Shown here: one piece after another, positions 17,040-24,859 of the stretch | Layout of the letters: every line of letters starts with the position of its first letter | Numbering within the stretch: the stretch's first letter is position 1 | Assembly: GCA_028293545.1 (NCBI GenBank) | Contig: JAQGOP010000007.1 | Coordinates: forward strand, 153,220 to 217,219 | Source of the DNA: Verrucomicrobiota bacterium | Lineage (GTDB): Bacteria; Verrucomicrobiota; Verrucomicrobiia; Opitutales; Opitutaceae | Length of the DNA: 64,000 nucleotides | Direction of reading: 5' to 3' | Program-made: the position numbers and the translations under genes | Notes under the pieces: model-generated | Databases searched by the model: none | Seen by the model: the letters and a program-made list of their open reading frames with translations, nothing else | Told to the model about the DNA's origin: nothing

Positions 17040-18146
17040 TCAAGCCCACGGTCCTTCCGCGCGCTGCACGAAACCGGTGCGCATCGTGGCGGTGACTTCG
17101 CCCTGGCCGGGAATTACGCGCACCGCGTTCAGGCTCACCAGGTCGGGAAAACGCCCGACCGGTGATGTGCTCGGCTGCAGGGTGATGAGGTGGCCCTCGC
17201 CCCAGAGGGGATAATGCCGGGCGCCGCCGCCGCTGGCCCACGACCACGCGTAGGGAAAAACGTCGAGGTCCCACTGCATCGAAAATCCGAGGCTCCGCGC
17301 TTCGTTCCAGATGCAGCCCCAGCCCGCGCTGAAGTCCCCCAGCTGGACCGAGTGATCCAGGCCGCTTTTTTCCGCGGGCACGATGCTGCAGTCGCGCAGC
17401 GCGCCGCCGACGCGCTCGGGCACGAACGGCCATTGCCCGGAGTAGCCGGCCTGGAGCTGGATCGCCTCGGGATGGTCGCCGCGGAACACCTGCACGGTTT
17501 TCGCCGGCGTGACCAGGCGCGCGCCGTGGAGCAAAGCCCCGCCAAACGTCGGATGCTGGAGCCACGCGACGGGCAATGGTTCCGCGCTGCGGTTTTCCAC
17601 GGTTTCACGCCAGTCCATCAACGCACTGCCGGCCTTCACCGTCAGCTCCCGCCGGTACACCAGCGGTGTGCGCACGGACGCGCCGCGGAGCGTGACGGTC
17701 AATTCGCTGCGCGTGCTGCGGATGGTTTCAACCACCCACGGCACCGCGCGCAATTCGCCGTGGGTGCCGACCGGCGCGCCGAAATAATCGCCGGCGAAAA
17801 ATCCGTTGGGCAGCGAGACATACCAACTGCCGTCCATCGTGTCGAAGAGGTCGGTGCCGGGTCCCATCGGTTGGGCGAGGAAGTGGCGCCGCGCCGGCGG
17901 CAGGAGCGGATTGCGCCAGATGACGTCGAGGTTTTCGGCCTTGTGAAGGTACGAGGTGATCGCGCCGCCCTGCTCGGGCCAGAGTTCGACGCGGTAGAAC
18001 GAATTCTCGATGGTGAGCAGGCGTTGCGTGGCGGTGTTGCGCCAGCGAGCCACCGGCTTGGCGAATTGCCCGGCGCCCCGGGTCTGGGTTCGTTTCGCTG
18101 AACGCGAGAGTTGACCGCGTTGGTTTCGTTTCACTGGCTTCGTCAT
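17040..18146 (-). CDS. Aldose-1-epimerase-like (galactose mutarotase fold) protein
   Basis: A 368-residue product with the beta-sandwich pattern of the mutarotase superfamily: FYRVELWPEQGGAITSYLH near the N-terminus, WQHPTFGG-like AWLQHPTFGG mid-protein, and a repeated pattern of short beta strands. The first 35 residues are very basic (MTKPVKRNQRGQLSRSAKR) and may not be translated, since no alternative ATG occurs before residue 90. The nominal ATG shares two bases with the divergent + strand start at 18145. It may epimerise or bind a sugar; catalytic histidine and glutamate cannot be assigned with confidence. Confidence 0.7.
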   Translation of the reverse strand: MTKPVKRNQRGQLSRSAKRTQTRGAGQFAKPVARWRNTATQRLLTIENSFYRVELWPEQGGAITSYLHKAENLDVIWRNPLLPPARRHFLAQPMGPGTDLFDTMDGSWYVSLPNGFFAGDYFGAPVGTHGELRAVPWVVETIRSTRSELTVTLRGASVRTPLVYRRELTVKAGSALMDWRETVENRSAEPLPVAWLQHPTFGGALLHGARLVTPAKTVQVFRGDHPEAIQLQAGYSGQWPFVPERVGGALRDCSIVPAEKSGLDHSVQLGDFSAGWGCIWNEARSLGFSMQWDLDVFPYAWSWASGGGARHYPLWGEGHLITLQPSTSPVGRFPDLVSLNAVRVIPGQGEVTATMRTGFVQRAEGPWA

Positions 18147-19116
18147 GGCGAAAAAAATTGCTTCAACCCTGCTGCTTGACCTGTCCGCGTTGCCGGAGGG
18201 CTTTCATCGTCGGCGCGTCGCCCGCGACGGCGTGGGCTTCGAGGCGTTCATCTGGCGCGGCGGCGCGGGGCCGGTGCTGCTCGTGAACGGCGCCACCCAC
18301 GGCGACGAATACGAAGGCCCGACGCTGCTGCAGCAGTGGGTGCAGCGCTGGAAGCCGCGCCGCCTGCGCGGGACGGTGGTGTTCATCCCGGTGTTGAACG
18401 AGGTCGCGTTCTTTGCCGGCGCGCGCTGCCGCCCCGACGATGGCGCCAACCTCGCGCGGAGTTTTCCCGGCGACCGGCGCGGTTCGCCCACGCAGCGGCT
18501 CGCGAAACTGTTCGACGACCAGCTGCTCGCGCAGTGCACGCATTACGCCGATTTCCACAGCGCGGGCGTTGCGAACGAGCTCAAGCCCTGGGTCGGTTAC
18601 GTGACGAACCTGCCGAAGGCGGTCGATCGCGACCAGGCCAGGATGGCGGCGTGCTTCGATTCCTTCTGGAGCTGGTCGGGCCCGTACCTGCCCGGACGCA
18701 CGCTCAGTGCGGCGGCGGACCGGCGCATCCCGGCGATCTACACCGAGTGCCGCGGAGCCGGCGACGTGGCGGCGGCGGACCTCGCGGCGCTCGACGCCGG
18801 CCTGCGCCGCATGCTGGTCGTGCTCGGGTTGGTCGCGGGAAAAATGCCGCGCCTGCGCGCCCAGGTCACCCGCATCACCCGCAGCGTGCGCGAAACCCAT
18901 CTCCAGGTTCACCACCAGGCGCCGCACGACGGCCTGTTTATCTCGCGGGTCCGCCTGAACCAGAAAGTTCGTCGCGGCGCGCCGATCGGAGAAGTGCTCA
19001 CGCTCGCCGGCCAGTCGACGGTCATTCCCGCGGAGCACGCGGGGAAGGTCGTCGTGGTGCGACTCCAGCGCTCCGTCCGGAAGGGCGACGCGCTCGCGGT
19101 GCTCGCGCCGATTTGA
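18145..19116 (+). CDS. Succinylglutamate desuccinylase/aspartoacylase family metallohydrolase
   Basis: A 323-residue zinc carboxypeptidase-fold protein (M14-like AstE/AspA family). The zinc ligands His52 and Glu55 lie in NGATHGDEYEG, the third ligand is His138 (YADFHSAG), and the probable general base is Glu201 (YTECRGAG). The C-terminal 80 residues form the beta domain with an HAGKVVVVRL segment. Such enzymes hydrolyse N-acyl amino acids or related amides. It faces away from the mutarotase-like gene and towards the SDR gene, so it is a stand-alone unit. Start codon choice is ambiguous because of the shared CATG. Confidence 0.83.
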   Translation: MAKKIASTLLLDLSALPEGFHRRRVARDGVGFEAFIWRGGAGPVLLVNGATHGDEYEGPTLLQQWVQRWKPRRLRGTVVFIPVLNEVAFFAGARCRPDDGANLARSFPGDRRGSPTQRLAKLFDDQLLAQCTHYADFHSAGVANELKPWVGYVTNLPKAVDRDQARMAACFDSFWSWSGPYLPGRTLSAAADRRIPAIYTECRGAGDVAAADLAALDAGLRRMLVVLGLVAGKMPRLRAQVTRITRSVRETHLQVHHQAPHDGLFISRVRLNQKVRRGAPIGEVLTLAGQSTVIPAEHAGKVVVVRLQRSVRKGDALAVLAPI

Positions 19117-19127
19117 CGGACGCGGGC

Positions 19128-19874
19128 TCACGCGAGAAGTCCGCCGTCGACGACCCAAGTTGTCCCGGTGACGAAGCGCGCGCCGTCTGAGCAGAGGAAA
19201 GCGACCACCGCGCCGATATCCTCGGGCGCGCCCTGGCCCATCGGCGTCCGTCCGGCGACGTCAGAATCCAGGCCGCGCGCCGCCAGCTCCTGGATGAGCT
19301 GGGCGTTGCGGCCGGTGGCGATGTCGCCCGGCGCGACGGCGACCACGCGGATGCGATCGGCGGCGAGTTCCTTCCCCATCGACTGGGCCAGCGAGGAAAC
19401 AGCCGCCTTGGTCGCCGCGTAGACGATCGCGCCGCGCTGCGGCCGGAAGGCGTTGATCGACGAAATGTGGATGAGCGTGCCGCCGCCCGAGCGGCGGAGA
19501 TGAGGCACGGCGGCCTGCGAGCAGAAGAGCACGCCGCCCAGGTTGACGTTGAGGACCCAATTGACGTACGCCGGGTCGAGTTCCTCGAGCGAGCGCGTCG
19601 TGCCGGGACCGGTGACGGCGGCGTTGTTGACGAGGACATCGAGGCCACCGAGGCGCGCGGCCGCTTCGTCGACGAACGCGCGGCACTGGTCGGGCTGGGC
19701 GACGTCCACCCGAAGCGCGATCACGCGCTCGCCGTATTTTTCCACGAGCGGGGCCGCGACCGCCGGGTCGGGCTGGCCGATGGCGACGCGGGCGCCCTGG
19801 GCGAGGAATGTTTCGGTGATGGCGCGGCCGATGTTGGTGGCGCCGCCTGTGACAATAATCCGGGTTGGCTGCAT
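19128..19874 (-). CDS. SDR family oxidoreductase
   Basis: A 248-residue classical short-chain dehydrogenase, the usual length. TGGATNIGRAI (cofactor loop), VNNAAV, the SSINAF serine region and YAATKAA (catalytic Tyr and Lys) are all present, ending VVDGGLLA. The ATG at 19874 (MQPTRIIVTGG) is preferred over a start 29 codons upstream, which would run into the divergent promoter region. It is transcribed divergently from the NanM-like Kelch gene. A 3-oxoacyl or sugar substrate cannot be distinguished. Confidence 0.9.
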   Translation of the reverse strand: MQPTRIIVTGGATNIGRAITETFLAQGARVAIGQPDPAVAAPLVEKYGERVIALRVDVAQPDQCRAFVDEAAARLGGLDVLVNNAAVTGPGTTRSLEELDPAYVNWVLNVNLGGVLFCSQAAVPHLRRSGGGTLIHISSINAFRPQRGAIVYAATKAAVSSLAQSMGKELAADRIRVVAVAPGDIATGRNAQLIQELAARGLDSDVAGRTPMGQGAPEDIGAVVAFLCSDGARFVTGTTWVVDGGLLA

Positions 19875-20002
19875 CGCGTTTCGATTGGTTTGAATGCTAT
19901 GTCCGGCGTTTACGCACGAACGAATATCAACCGCTGGTAAGGGTTTGTGCCCACTTCGCAAGCCATGCTGGTCACGTTTCGTGGCCAGCGGAATCGGTTT
20001 GT

Positions 20003-21592
20003 ATGTCGGGAATGCGTGCGACAGTCCCTGTGCCCGTGGAAAATAAAAAACCGCAGTCGCTGCTCACGTTGTCACCGGTCACGCTCGGAAAATCTTCGAA
20101 AACGCCGGGCGCGATTTCGGCTTTATTCGATCCGGCGCGCAAATGCTGGCGTGTGAAATGGCGCGCCGGCTCTGGGGCGTGGGTCGAGGCGCAGTGTGTC
20201 GCGGGTGAACGCTCGTGGACGAAACCGGCGGTGAAGGCGGGCGAACCCGACACGGCGCCTGACTCGCCGCCGCCGGTCGGAGACGCAGCCCGGCGGGACG
20301 CCCCGGAAGGCGTGCTGGCGATGCAGTCGCTCGACGGCGGACGCGTCGCAGTTCGCACGGGCAAGCGCGTCGTGGGAAGGCCGCCGGTTTTTCCGAGCGC
20401 GAGCCTGGTGCTGACGGTCGAGGACACGAGTGGCTGGCGCGATTTCGCCTTCGCCGACGAAACGCCGGAAGTGGAAGTCATTTCCGCGGCGCTGGCATTG
20501 GCCCCCGGTTTCTGGCTCGCGGCGTACCTCGTGGCGGATGGCGCGGAGGGCGGCGTTTGCCGAGTCGTGCAGGTGGCGAGTGACGCGCGGCCGGAGGTTT
20601 CCAAGGCGTGGGAAAAACTGCCGCCTTATCCGCAGGCGCCGGGGATGGCGGGCATCATAACAGGACAGCATCGTGGCGTGATCATCGCGGCCGGCGGCGC
20701 GAATTTCCCCGACCTGCCGCCATGGGAGAACGGGAAGAAAAAAATTTACGACGAGATCTATGTGCTGCTGCCTGGGAAGGATGCATGGCAATCCGCCGGC
20801 CGCCTGCCCGGGCCTCGCGGCTATGGCGCGGTGGTGAGCGTGCCCGACGGGGTGCTCATCGCGGGTGGGGAAGACGGCGAGCGGGTGTTTGCGGACACGC
20901 TGCTGCTCCAATGGGACGGGGACAAAGTGCAGGTCCGTCAAGGACCGGCCCTGCCGGCCCCGACAACGTGCGCGGTGGGGGCGGTGCTGGATGGAAAAGT
21001 CTACGTGGCGGGCGGCTATGCGGCCGGTGCGCCGCGCTTGAGCCAGTCGATATTCTGGTCGCTGGACTTGGGCAAACCCGCGGGGACGTGGGAGCAACTT
21101 CCACCGGTGCCGGGAAAAACCCGCGCGCTCGCGGTGGCGGCGGCAGTGGGCGGGGCGTTTTACCTGTGCAGCGGAATTGAAATCAGCGCGGTGCCGGGCA
21201 AGGCGCCCGCCGAAGCGGCGCCGGGCGTGTACCTGAAGGACGCGTATCGTTACCGGCCGGGTGCGGGATGGGAAAAACTCCCGGACCTGCCGTGGTCGGC
21301 GATCGCGGCATCCTCGCCGGCGCCGGTGACGGAGTCGCCGGCCCGAGTGTTCGTGATGGGCGGAGTCGACGGTCGCCAGGTCGGAAACCTGCCGCGCGCC
21401 ACGGTGCTGCCGAATGACATCATCTATTTCGACATCGCCGGAAACCAATGGAAGCACTGGCACGAAGCGTGGCCGATGCCGGTGGTGTGTATCCCGGCGG
21501 TAGAGATAGATGCGGGCTGGCTGCTCGCATCCGGGGAAATCATGGCGGGCAAGCGCACGACCGAGACGTGGCTATGGCGGATCGAAGCATAG
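20003..21592 (+). CDS. Cyclically permuted mutarotase/Kelch protein (NanM-like) with N-terminal extension
   Basis: A 529-residue protein read from the ATG at 20003. Residues from about 210 to the end form a Kelch propeller that starts LPPYPQAPGMAGIITG and continues IIAAGGANFPDLPPWENGKK, the signature of the cyclically permuted NanM family (sialic acid anomer mutarotase). Further Kelch blades carry VLIAGGED, VYVAGGYAAG and FVMGGVDG. The first 200 residues are extra compared with NanM (about 370 residues) and are not recognised; they are beta-rich (VEVISAALALAPGFWLAAYL). No signal peptide is obvious at either candidate start. The sialidase-like gene 18 kb away hints at sialic acid or related sugar use. 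Confidence 0.78.
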   Translation: MSGMRATVPVPVENKKPQSLLTLSPVTLGKSSKTPGAISALFDPARKCWRVKWRAGSGAWVEAQCVAGERSWTKPAVKAGEPDTAPDSPPPVGDAARRDAPEGVLAMQSLDGGRVAVRTGKRVVGRPPVFPSASLVLTVEDTSGWRDFAFADETPEVEVISAALALAPGFWLAAYLVADGAEGGVCRVVQVASDARPEVSKAWEKLPPYPQAPGMAGIITGQHRGVIIAAGGANFPDLPPWENGKKKIYDEIYVLLPGKDAWQSAGRLPGPRGYGAVVSVPDGVLIAGGEDGERVFADTLLLQWDGDKVQVRQGPALPAPTTCAVGAVLDGKVYVAGGYAAGAPRLSQSIFWSLDLGKPAGTWEQLPPVPGKTRALAVAAAVGGAFYLCSGIEISAVPGKAPAEAAPGVYLKDAYRYRPGAGWEKLPDLPWSAIAASSPAPVTESPARVFVMGGVDGRQVGNLPRATVLPNDIIYFDIAGNQWKHWHEAWPMPVVCIPAVEIDAGWLLASGEIMAGKRTTETWLWRIEA

Positions 21593-21701
21593 GGCGTGCC
21601 CTGATCCGCGCCGGGACGGCAAAACGTGGCACGCTTTGGGGACAGTACGCGGTGTAAATCGCGGCGCGGAACTTCGCGTTTTGTCGCGGGACGATGGGGC
21701 G

Positions 21702-22424
21702 ATGGAAATTCACGTCGGATGCTCGGGCTGGTTTTACTGGCACTGGAAGGGGATATTCTATCCCGAGTCCGAGCCGACGCACCGATGGTTCAAGCACTAC
21801 ACCGGGGTGTTCGGCACAGTGGAGCTGAACGCGCCGTTCTATAAATGGCCGCGGGAGACGACGGTGCGCGGCTGGAAGCGAAACGCGCCGGCGACCTTTC
21901 GTTACACGGTGAAGGTGAACCGGGAAATTACGCACGAGCGCCGCATGGTGCGCACGAAGCTCCTGGTCCGGAAGTTTTATGAAATCGGCGGCGTGCTGGG
22001 TTCGCAGATGGGCTGTTTCCTTTTTCAATTTCCGCCGAGCTACAAATTCACCGCGTCGCGTTTGAAGAGCATCGCGGGCCAGCTCGACCCGGCGCAACGC
22101 AACGTGGTCGAATTCCGGCACAAGAGCTGGTGGCGCCCATCGGTCTATCGTGCGTTCGCGAAGCACAGGATCTGTTTCTGCGCCGTGAGCGCGCCGCGGT
22201 TCCCGGAGGAGCTGCCGCCGAAGGCCGATATCATCTACGTCCGCTTCCACGGACGGAGCCGCTGGTATCGGCACGACTACACGACCGAGGAACTCACCGC
22301 TTGGGCGCAGCGCATCGCGAATTCCGGCGCGCGGGAGGCCTGGATTTATTTCAACAACGACCGGGAAGGATTCGCGATCAAGAATGCCTTGGACCTGAAA
22401 GGACTGCTGCAGGAACGACTCTAG
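21702..22424 (+). CDS. DUF72 domain-containing protein
   Basis: A 240-residue DUF72 (YecE-like) TIM-barrel protein. It begins MEIHVGCSGWFYWHWKG, the family's opening signature, and contains YTVKVNREITHERR, FLFQFPPSYK and AWIYFNNDREGFAIKNA near the C-terminus. The ATG at 21702 follows a GGGGC-rich region and replaces a longer frame that runs back into the Kelch gene. Function of the family is unknown; it is cytosolic by composition. It converges on the M28 peptidase gene. Confidence 0.9.
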   Translation: MEIHVGCSGWFYWHWKGIFYPESEPTHRWFKHYTGVFGTVELNAPFYKWPRETTVRGWKRNAPATFRYTVKVNREITHERRMVRTKLLVRKFYEIGGVLGSQMGCFLFQFPPSYKFTASRLKSIAGQLDPAQRNVVEFRHKSWWRPSVYRAFAKHRICFCAVSAPRFPEELPPKADIIYVRFHGRSRWYRHDYTTEELTAWAQRIANSGAREAWIYFNNDREGFAIKNALDLKGLLQERL

Positions 22425-22433
22425 CGCCGCGGG

Positions 22434-22464
22434 AAAAAATTCAAGCCGGCCCGCCTTGGGCCGG
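22434..22464 (-). terminator. Rho-independent terminator overlapping the M28 peptidase stop
   Basis: On the minus strand arms CCGGCCC and GGGCCGG (22458-22464 and 22446-22452) form a hairpin whose 3' arm overlaps the final codons, followed by CTTGA and a run of six T (complement of 22434-22439). Confidence 0.75.
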
Positions 22465-23775
22465 AGGGGTCGCACCCTGTTCCCAGCCGCCGAAGAGATT
22501 GTTCCATGACTCGAGGATGGTGGGGCGATCGACCTCGCTGATGAGAGCCTCGGCGCCCAAGTCCGCGGTGTTCGCCAAGTCGTTCACCAAATCGCCCACG
22601 GCTTGGAGCAGCGACGCCATCACCTCGGGCGACAGTCGGGCGATGGTGTCGTCGGGGCGATGATGGAAGAAACGCCCGCTCGCGCAGTTGTTGCGGATCA
22701 GGCTCACACCGGGGACACCCGCGGCGAGGAAGGGAAAATGGTCGAAGTAGGGCTGGGCGATTTGCTCATGGCGGAAAAATTGCCCGTGACGCTGGAAATG
22801 CGGCGCGAGCTTGCTGGCGATCGCGGGTGGCAGGACGCCGGTCAGGACGTTCCAGCCCAGCAGCGAACCGAAACTGTCGAGGTTCACCATGCACCGGCCC
22901 GCGTTCGCGAGGTCGGCGCGGTGCCGGCGGACATAGGCGGCGCTGCCGACGGAGAGCTGCTCCTCGGCACCGAACGAGATCAGCCGGATCGTGCGCAGCC
23001 TCGGCAAGGGCGCGAGCACGCGGGCGAGCTCGATGAGGCCGGCGGCGCCCGAGCCGTTGTCGTCGGCGCCGACCGAATCCGCTTGGGTGTCGTGATGCGC
23101 GCCGACGTAGATCACGCCGGCTTCGGGGTCGGTGCCGGGGAATTCGGCGATGATGTTGCTCGATTCCGCTGGACGCATCCCGCCGACCACCCGGCAGCGA
23201 GCCTGCGTGGCGCCCTGTTCGCGCCAGCGCCAAGCGTCGAGGTAGGCGACGTTGAGGACCGTCACCGCGCCGTGCAGGCGCGCGTACGCGGGGAAAATCG
23301 CATCGGCGAGAGGCGAAGCGCCCGGGTACCGGACGTCGACCATCAGCACGGCAAGCGGCGCGGCGGCGACGAGGCGCCGGTAATGATCCGGGGATTCAAG
23401 GTGGGTGCCGAGATGAAGCACGATCTTGCCGCGGAATTTCGCCGCGAGGTCGGTTTCCTGGTAGCCAGTCTGCGAGTCGAAGAAAACCAGCGGCCCCTCG
23501 ACCCATTCGCCCCCGGTGCCGGGCGTGTTGACGAAGAGCGAACAGGGAAAGACGTGCCACGCGCCGCCGAAAAATACCTGGAGCTCCTGGGTCGTGACTT
23601 CGCGGGTCGCGACGGGGAAAACTTCGGACTGCACCCGCGCACCGGCGGCGGCGAACTGGGCGGCGAGGTATTCGCCGGCGGCCTGTTCACCGGGTTGGCC
23701 GGCAAGGCGAACGCCGATCGTCTCAGTCAGGTAGCGCAGGTGCGTCAACAGGAGGTCGGGCTGGATCGGGTCCAT
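22441..23775 (-). CDS. M28 family zinc aminopeptidase
   Basis: A 444-residue protein with an N-terminal PA-like/protease-associated region (about 50-200) and an M28 catalytic domain. Zinc ligand motifs are GAHHDTQ (His227, Asp229 region), GADDNGSG (Asp238), GAEEQ (Glu271-Glu272), and a C-terminal FHHRPDD histidine. The start ATG at 23775 gives MDPIQPDLLLTHLRY; the frame extends 28 codons upstream. No signal peptide is seen, so a cytosolic location is likely. It hydrolyses peptides or N-acyl compounds. The final residues are encoded within a hairpin terminator. Confidence 0.88.
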   Translation of the reverse strand: MDPIQPDLLLTHLRYLTETIGVRLAGQPGEQAAGEYLAAQFAAAGARVQSEVFPVATREVTTQELQVFFGGAWHVFPCSLFVNTPGTGGEWVEGPLVFFDSQTGYQETDLAAKFRGKIVLHLGTHLESPDHYRRLVAAAPLAVLMVDVRYPGASPLADAIFPAYARLHGAVTVLNVAYLDAWRWREQGATQARCRVVGGMRPAESSNIIAEFPGTDPEAGVIYVGAHHDTQADSVGADDNGSGAAGLIELARVLAPLPRLRTIRLISFGAEEQLSVGSAAYVRRHRADLANAGRCMVNLDSFGSLLGWNVLTGVLPPAIASKLAPHFQRHGQFFRHEQIAQPYFDHFPFLAAGVPGVSLIRNNCASGRFFHHRPDDTIARLSPEVMASLLQAVGDLVNDLANTADLGAEALISEVDRPTILESWNNLFGGWEQGATPPAQGGPA

Positions 23776-23978
23776 GGCCCGGAATATGGTGGCGATGGGC
23801 GCGCGCGTAAAGCGCGGCACCGTTCGTCGAACGGCTTCCGGCAATCGCGCGGGCCGCAAACGTGACCGTGACCGAGCGACGGGAATTTAACCACGGAATT
23901 TCACGGGTGGCGCCCATCCAGGCACGGGGGGCGTTTGCCCTTGACGGTGCGGAAGGCGAAACGCTTTGTGTCCCCTAG

Positions 23979-24743
23979 ATGATCTACAGGAAAACAGCCA
24001 CGAGACGAGGCCGTGGTTTTTCCCGGGTTTGGCTCATGCTGTGGGCGGCGGTGTTCCCTGCGATGTTGAGCGCGGCGGACGAAGCGACGTTCGAGATTTA
24101 TGTTCGCTCGAAGGTCGAGCAGCCGATGAAGGGCATGGCCAGGGAGCACGGCAGGATTTACGGGATCATCGCGATGAGCCAGATCGTCAACGCCGAGGAA
24201 AAACTGATCAAGCCGATGAACGAAACCGAGCTCCTCCGGCAATTACACCAAGTAATGTTGCACCGCGGATTCCACGAGGCGCCGAAGGGGACGAAACCGG
24301 ATATCCTCCTCACGGTGCTATATGGCCGCAGTTGGATGCGTAATCCTTACCTCGAGGATGATTTGGTGCAGGACATCAACGAGGACCTCCAATCGGCGGC
24401 GATCGCCGGGCTGCCCACGCACTACATGAACCAAACCGAGGCGGGCCATGAGGAAAAGCTCCAGCGCGCGCAGAAGGAAAAACTGATCATCGATATCACG
24501 GCGTGGAGATTCCCGACGAATCCCAGCGAAAAACGCCGGCAGCTTTGGCACACGACGATCAGCACGGACGATCCGGACCATCAGGACCTGAATCGTTTGT
24601 CGGAGAAAATGCTGATTGCCGGGTCCACGTATTTCGACCGCAAGACCGATAAACCTGAAGTGTCGATCTCGAGCGAATTTCCGGAGGGCCGCGTCCTCAT
24701 GGGGACGCCGACGGTGATCGAGCCGGCGGAGGAAAGGAAGTAG
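23979..24743 (+). CDS. Exported hypothetical protein
   Basis: 254 residues. The N-terminus (MIYRKTATRRGRGFSRVWLM followed by LWAAVFPAMLSAADE) is a plausible signal peptide cleaved after AMLSA. The mature part is charged and contains a lysine-rich central segment (EKLQRAQKEKLIIDITAWRF) with no motif I recognise; it resembles small periplasmic proteins with a DUF4136-like shape, but this is only a guess. Its TAG stop (24741-24743) is the first three bases of a family A repeat. It converges on the matrixin-like protease gene. Confidence 0.7.
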   Translation: MIYRKTATRRGRGFSRVWLMLWAAVFPAMLSAADEATFEIYVRSKVEQPMKGMAREHGRIYGIIAMSQIVNAEEKLIKPMNETELLRQLHQVMLHRGFHEAPKGTKPDILLTVLYGRSWMRNPYLEDDLVQDINEDLQSAAIAGLPTHYMNQTEAGHEEKLQRAQKEKLIIDITAWRFPTNPSEKRRQLWHTTISTDDPDHQDLNRLSEKMLIAGSTYFDRKTDKPEVSISSEFPEGRVLMGTPTVIEPAEERK

Positions 24744-24859
24744 GGCGCGGTCTCCGACCCGCCTCGGGAGTCGTTGGCCTCGTACAGTTCCGTCCGTTCG
24801 TAAATCGTCCCTCGTAGATCGTGAATTTAGGCCGGAGGCGGGTCGGAGACCGCGCCCTA
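24741..24859. repeat. Family A inverted repeat pair capping two convergent genes
   Basis: Arms at 24741-24765 and 24835-24859 are perfectly complementary over 25 bp (core GGCGCGGTCTCCGACCCG) around a loop that includes a CGTAAATCGTCCCTCG motif. The outer TAG of the left arm is the stop of the exported protein on +; the outer TAG of the right arm, on minus, is the stop of the matrixin-like protease. Confidence 0.93.
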
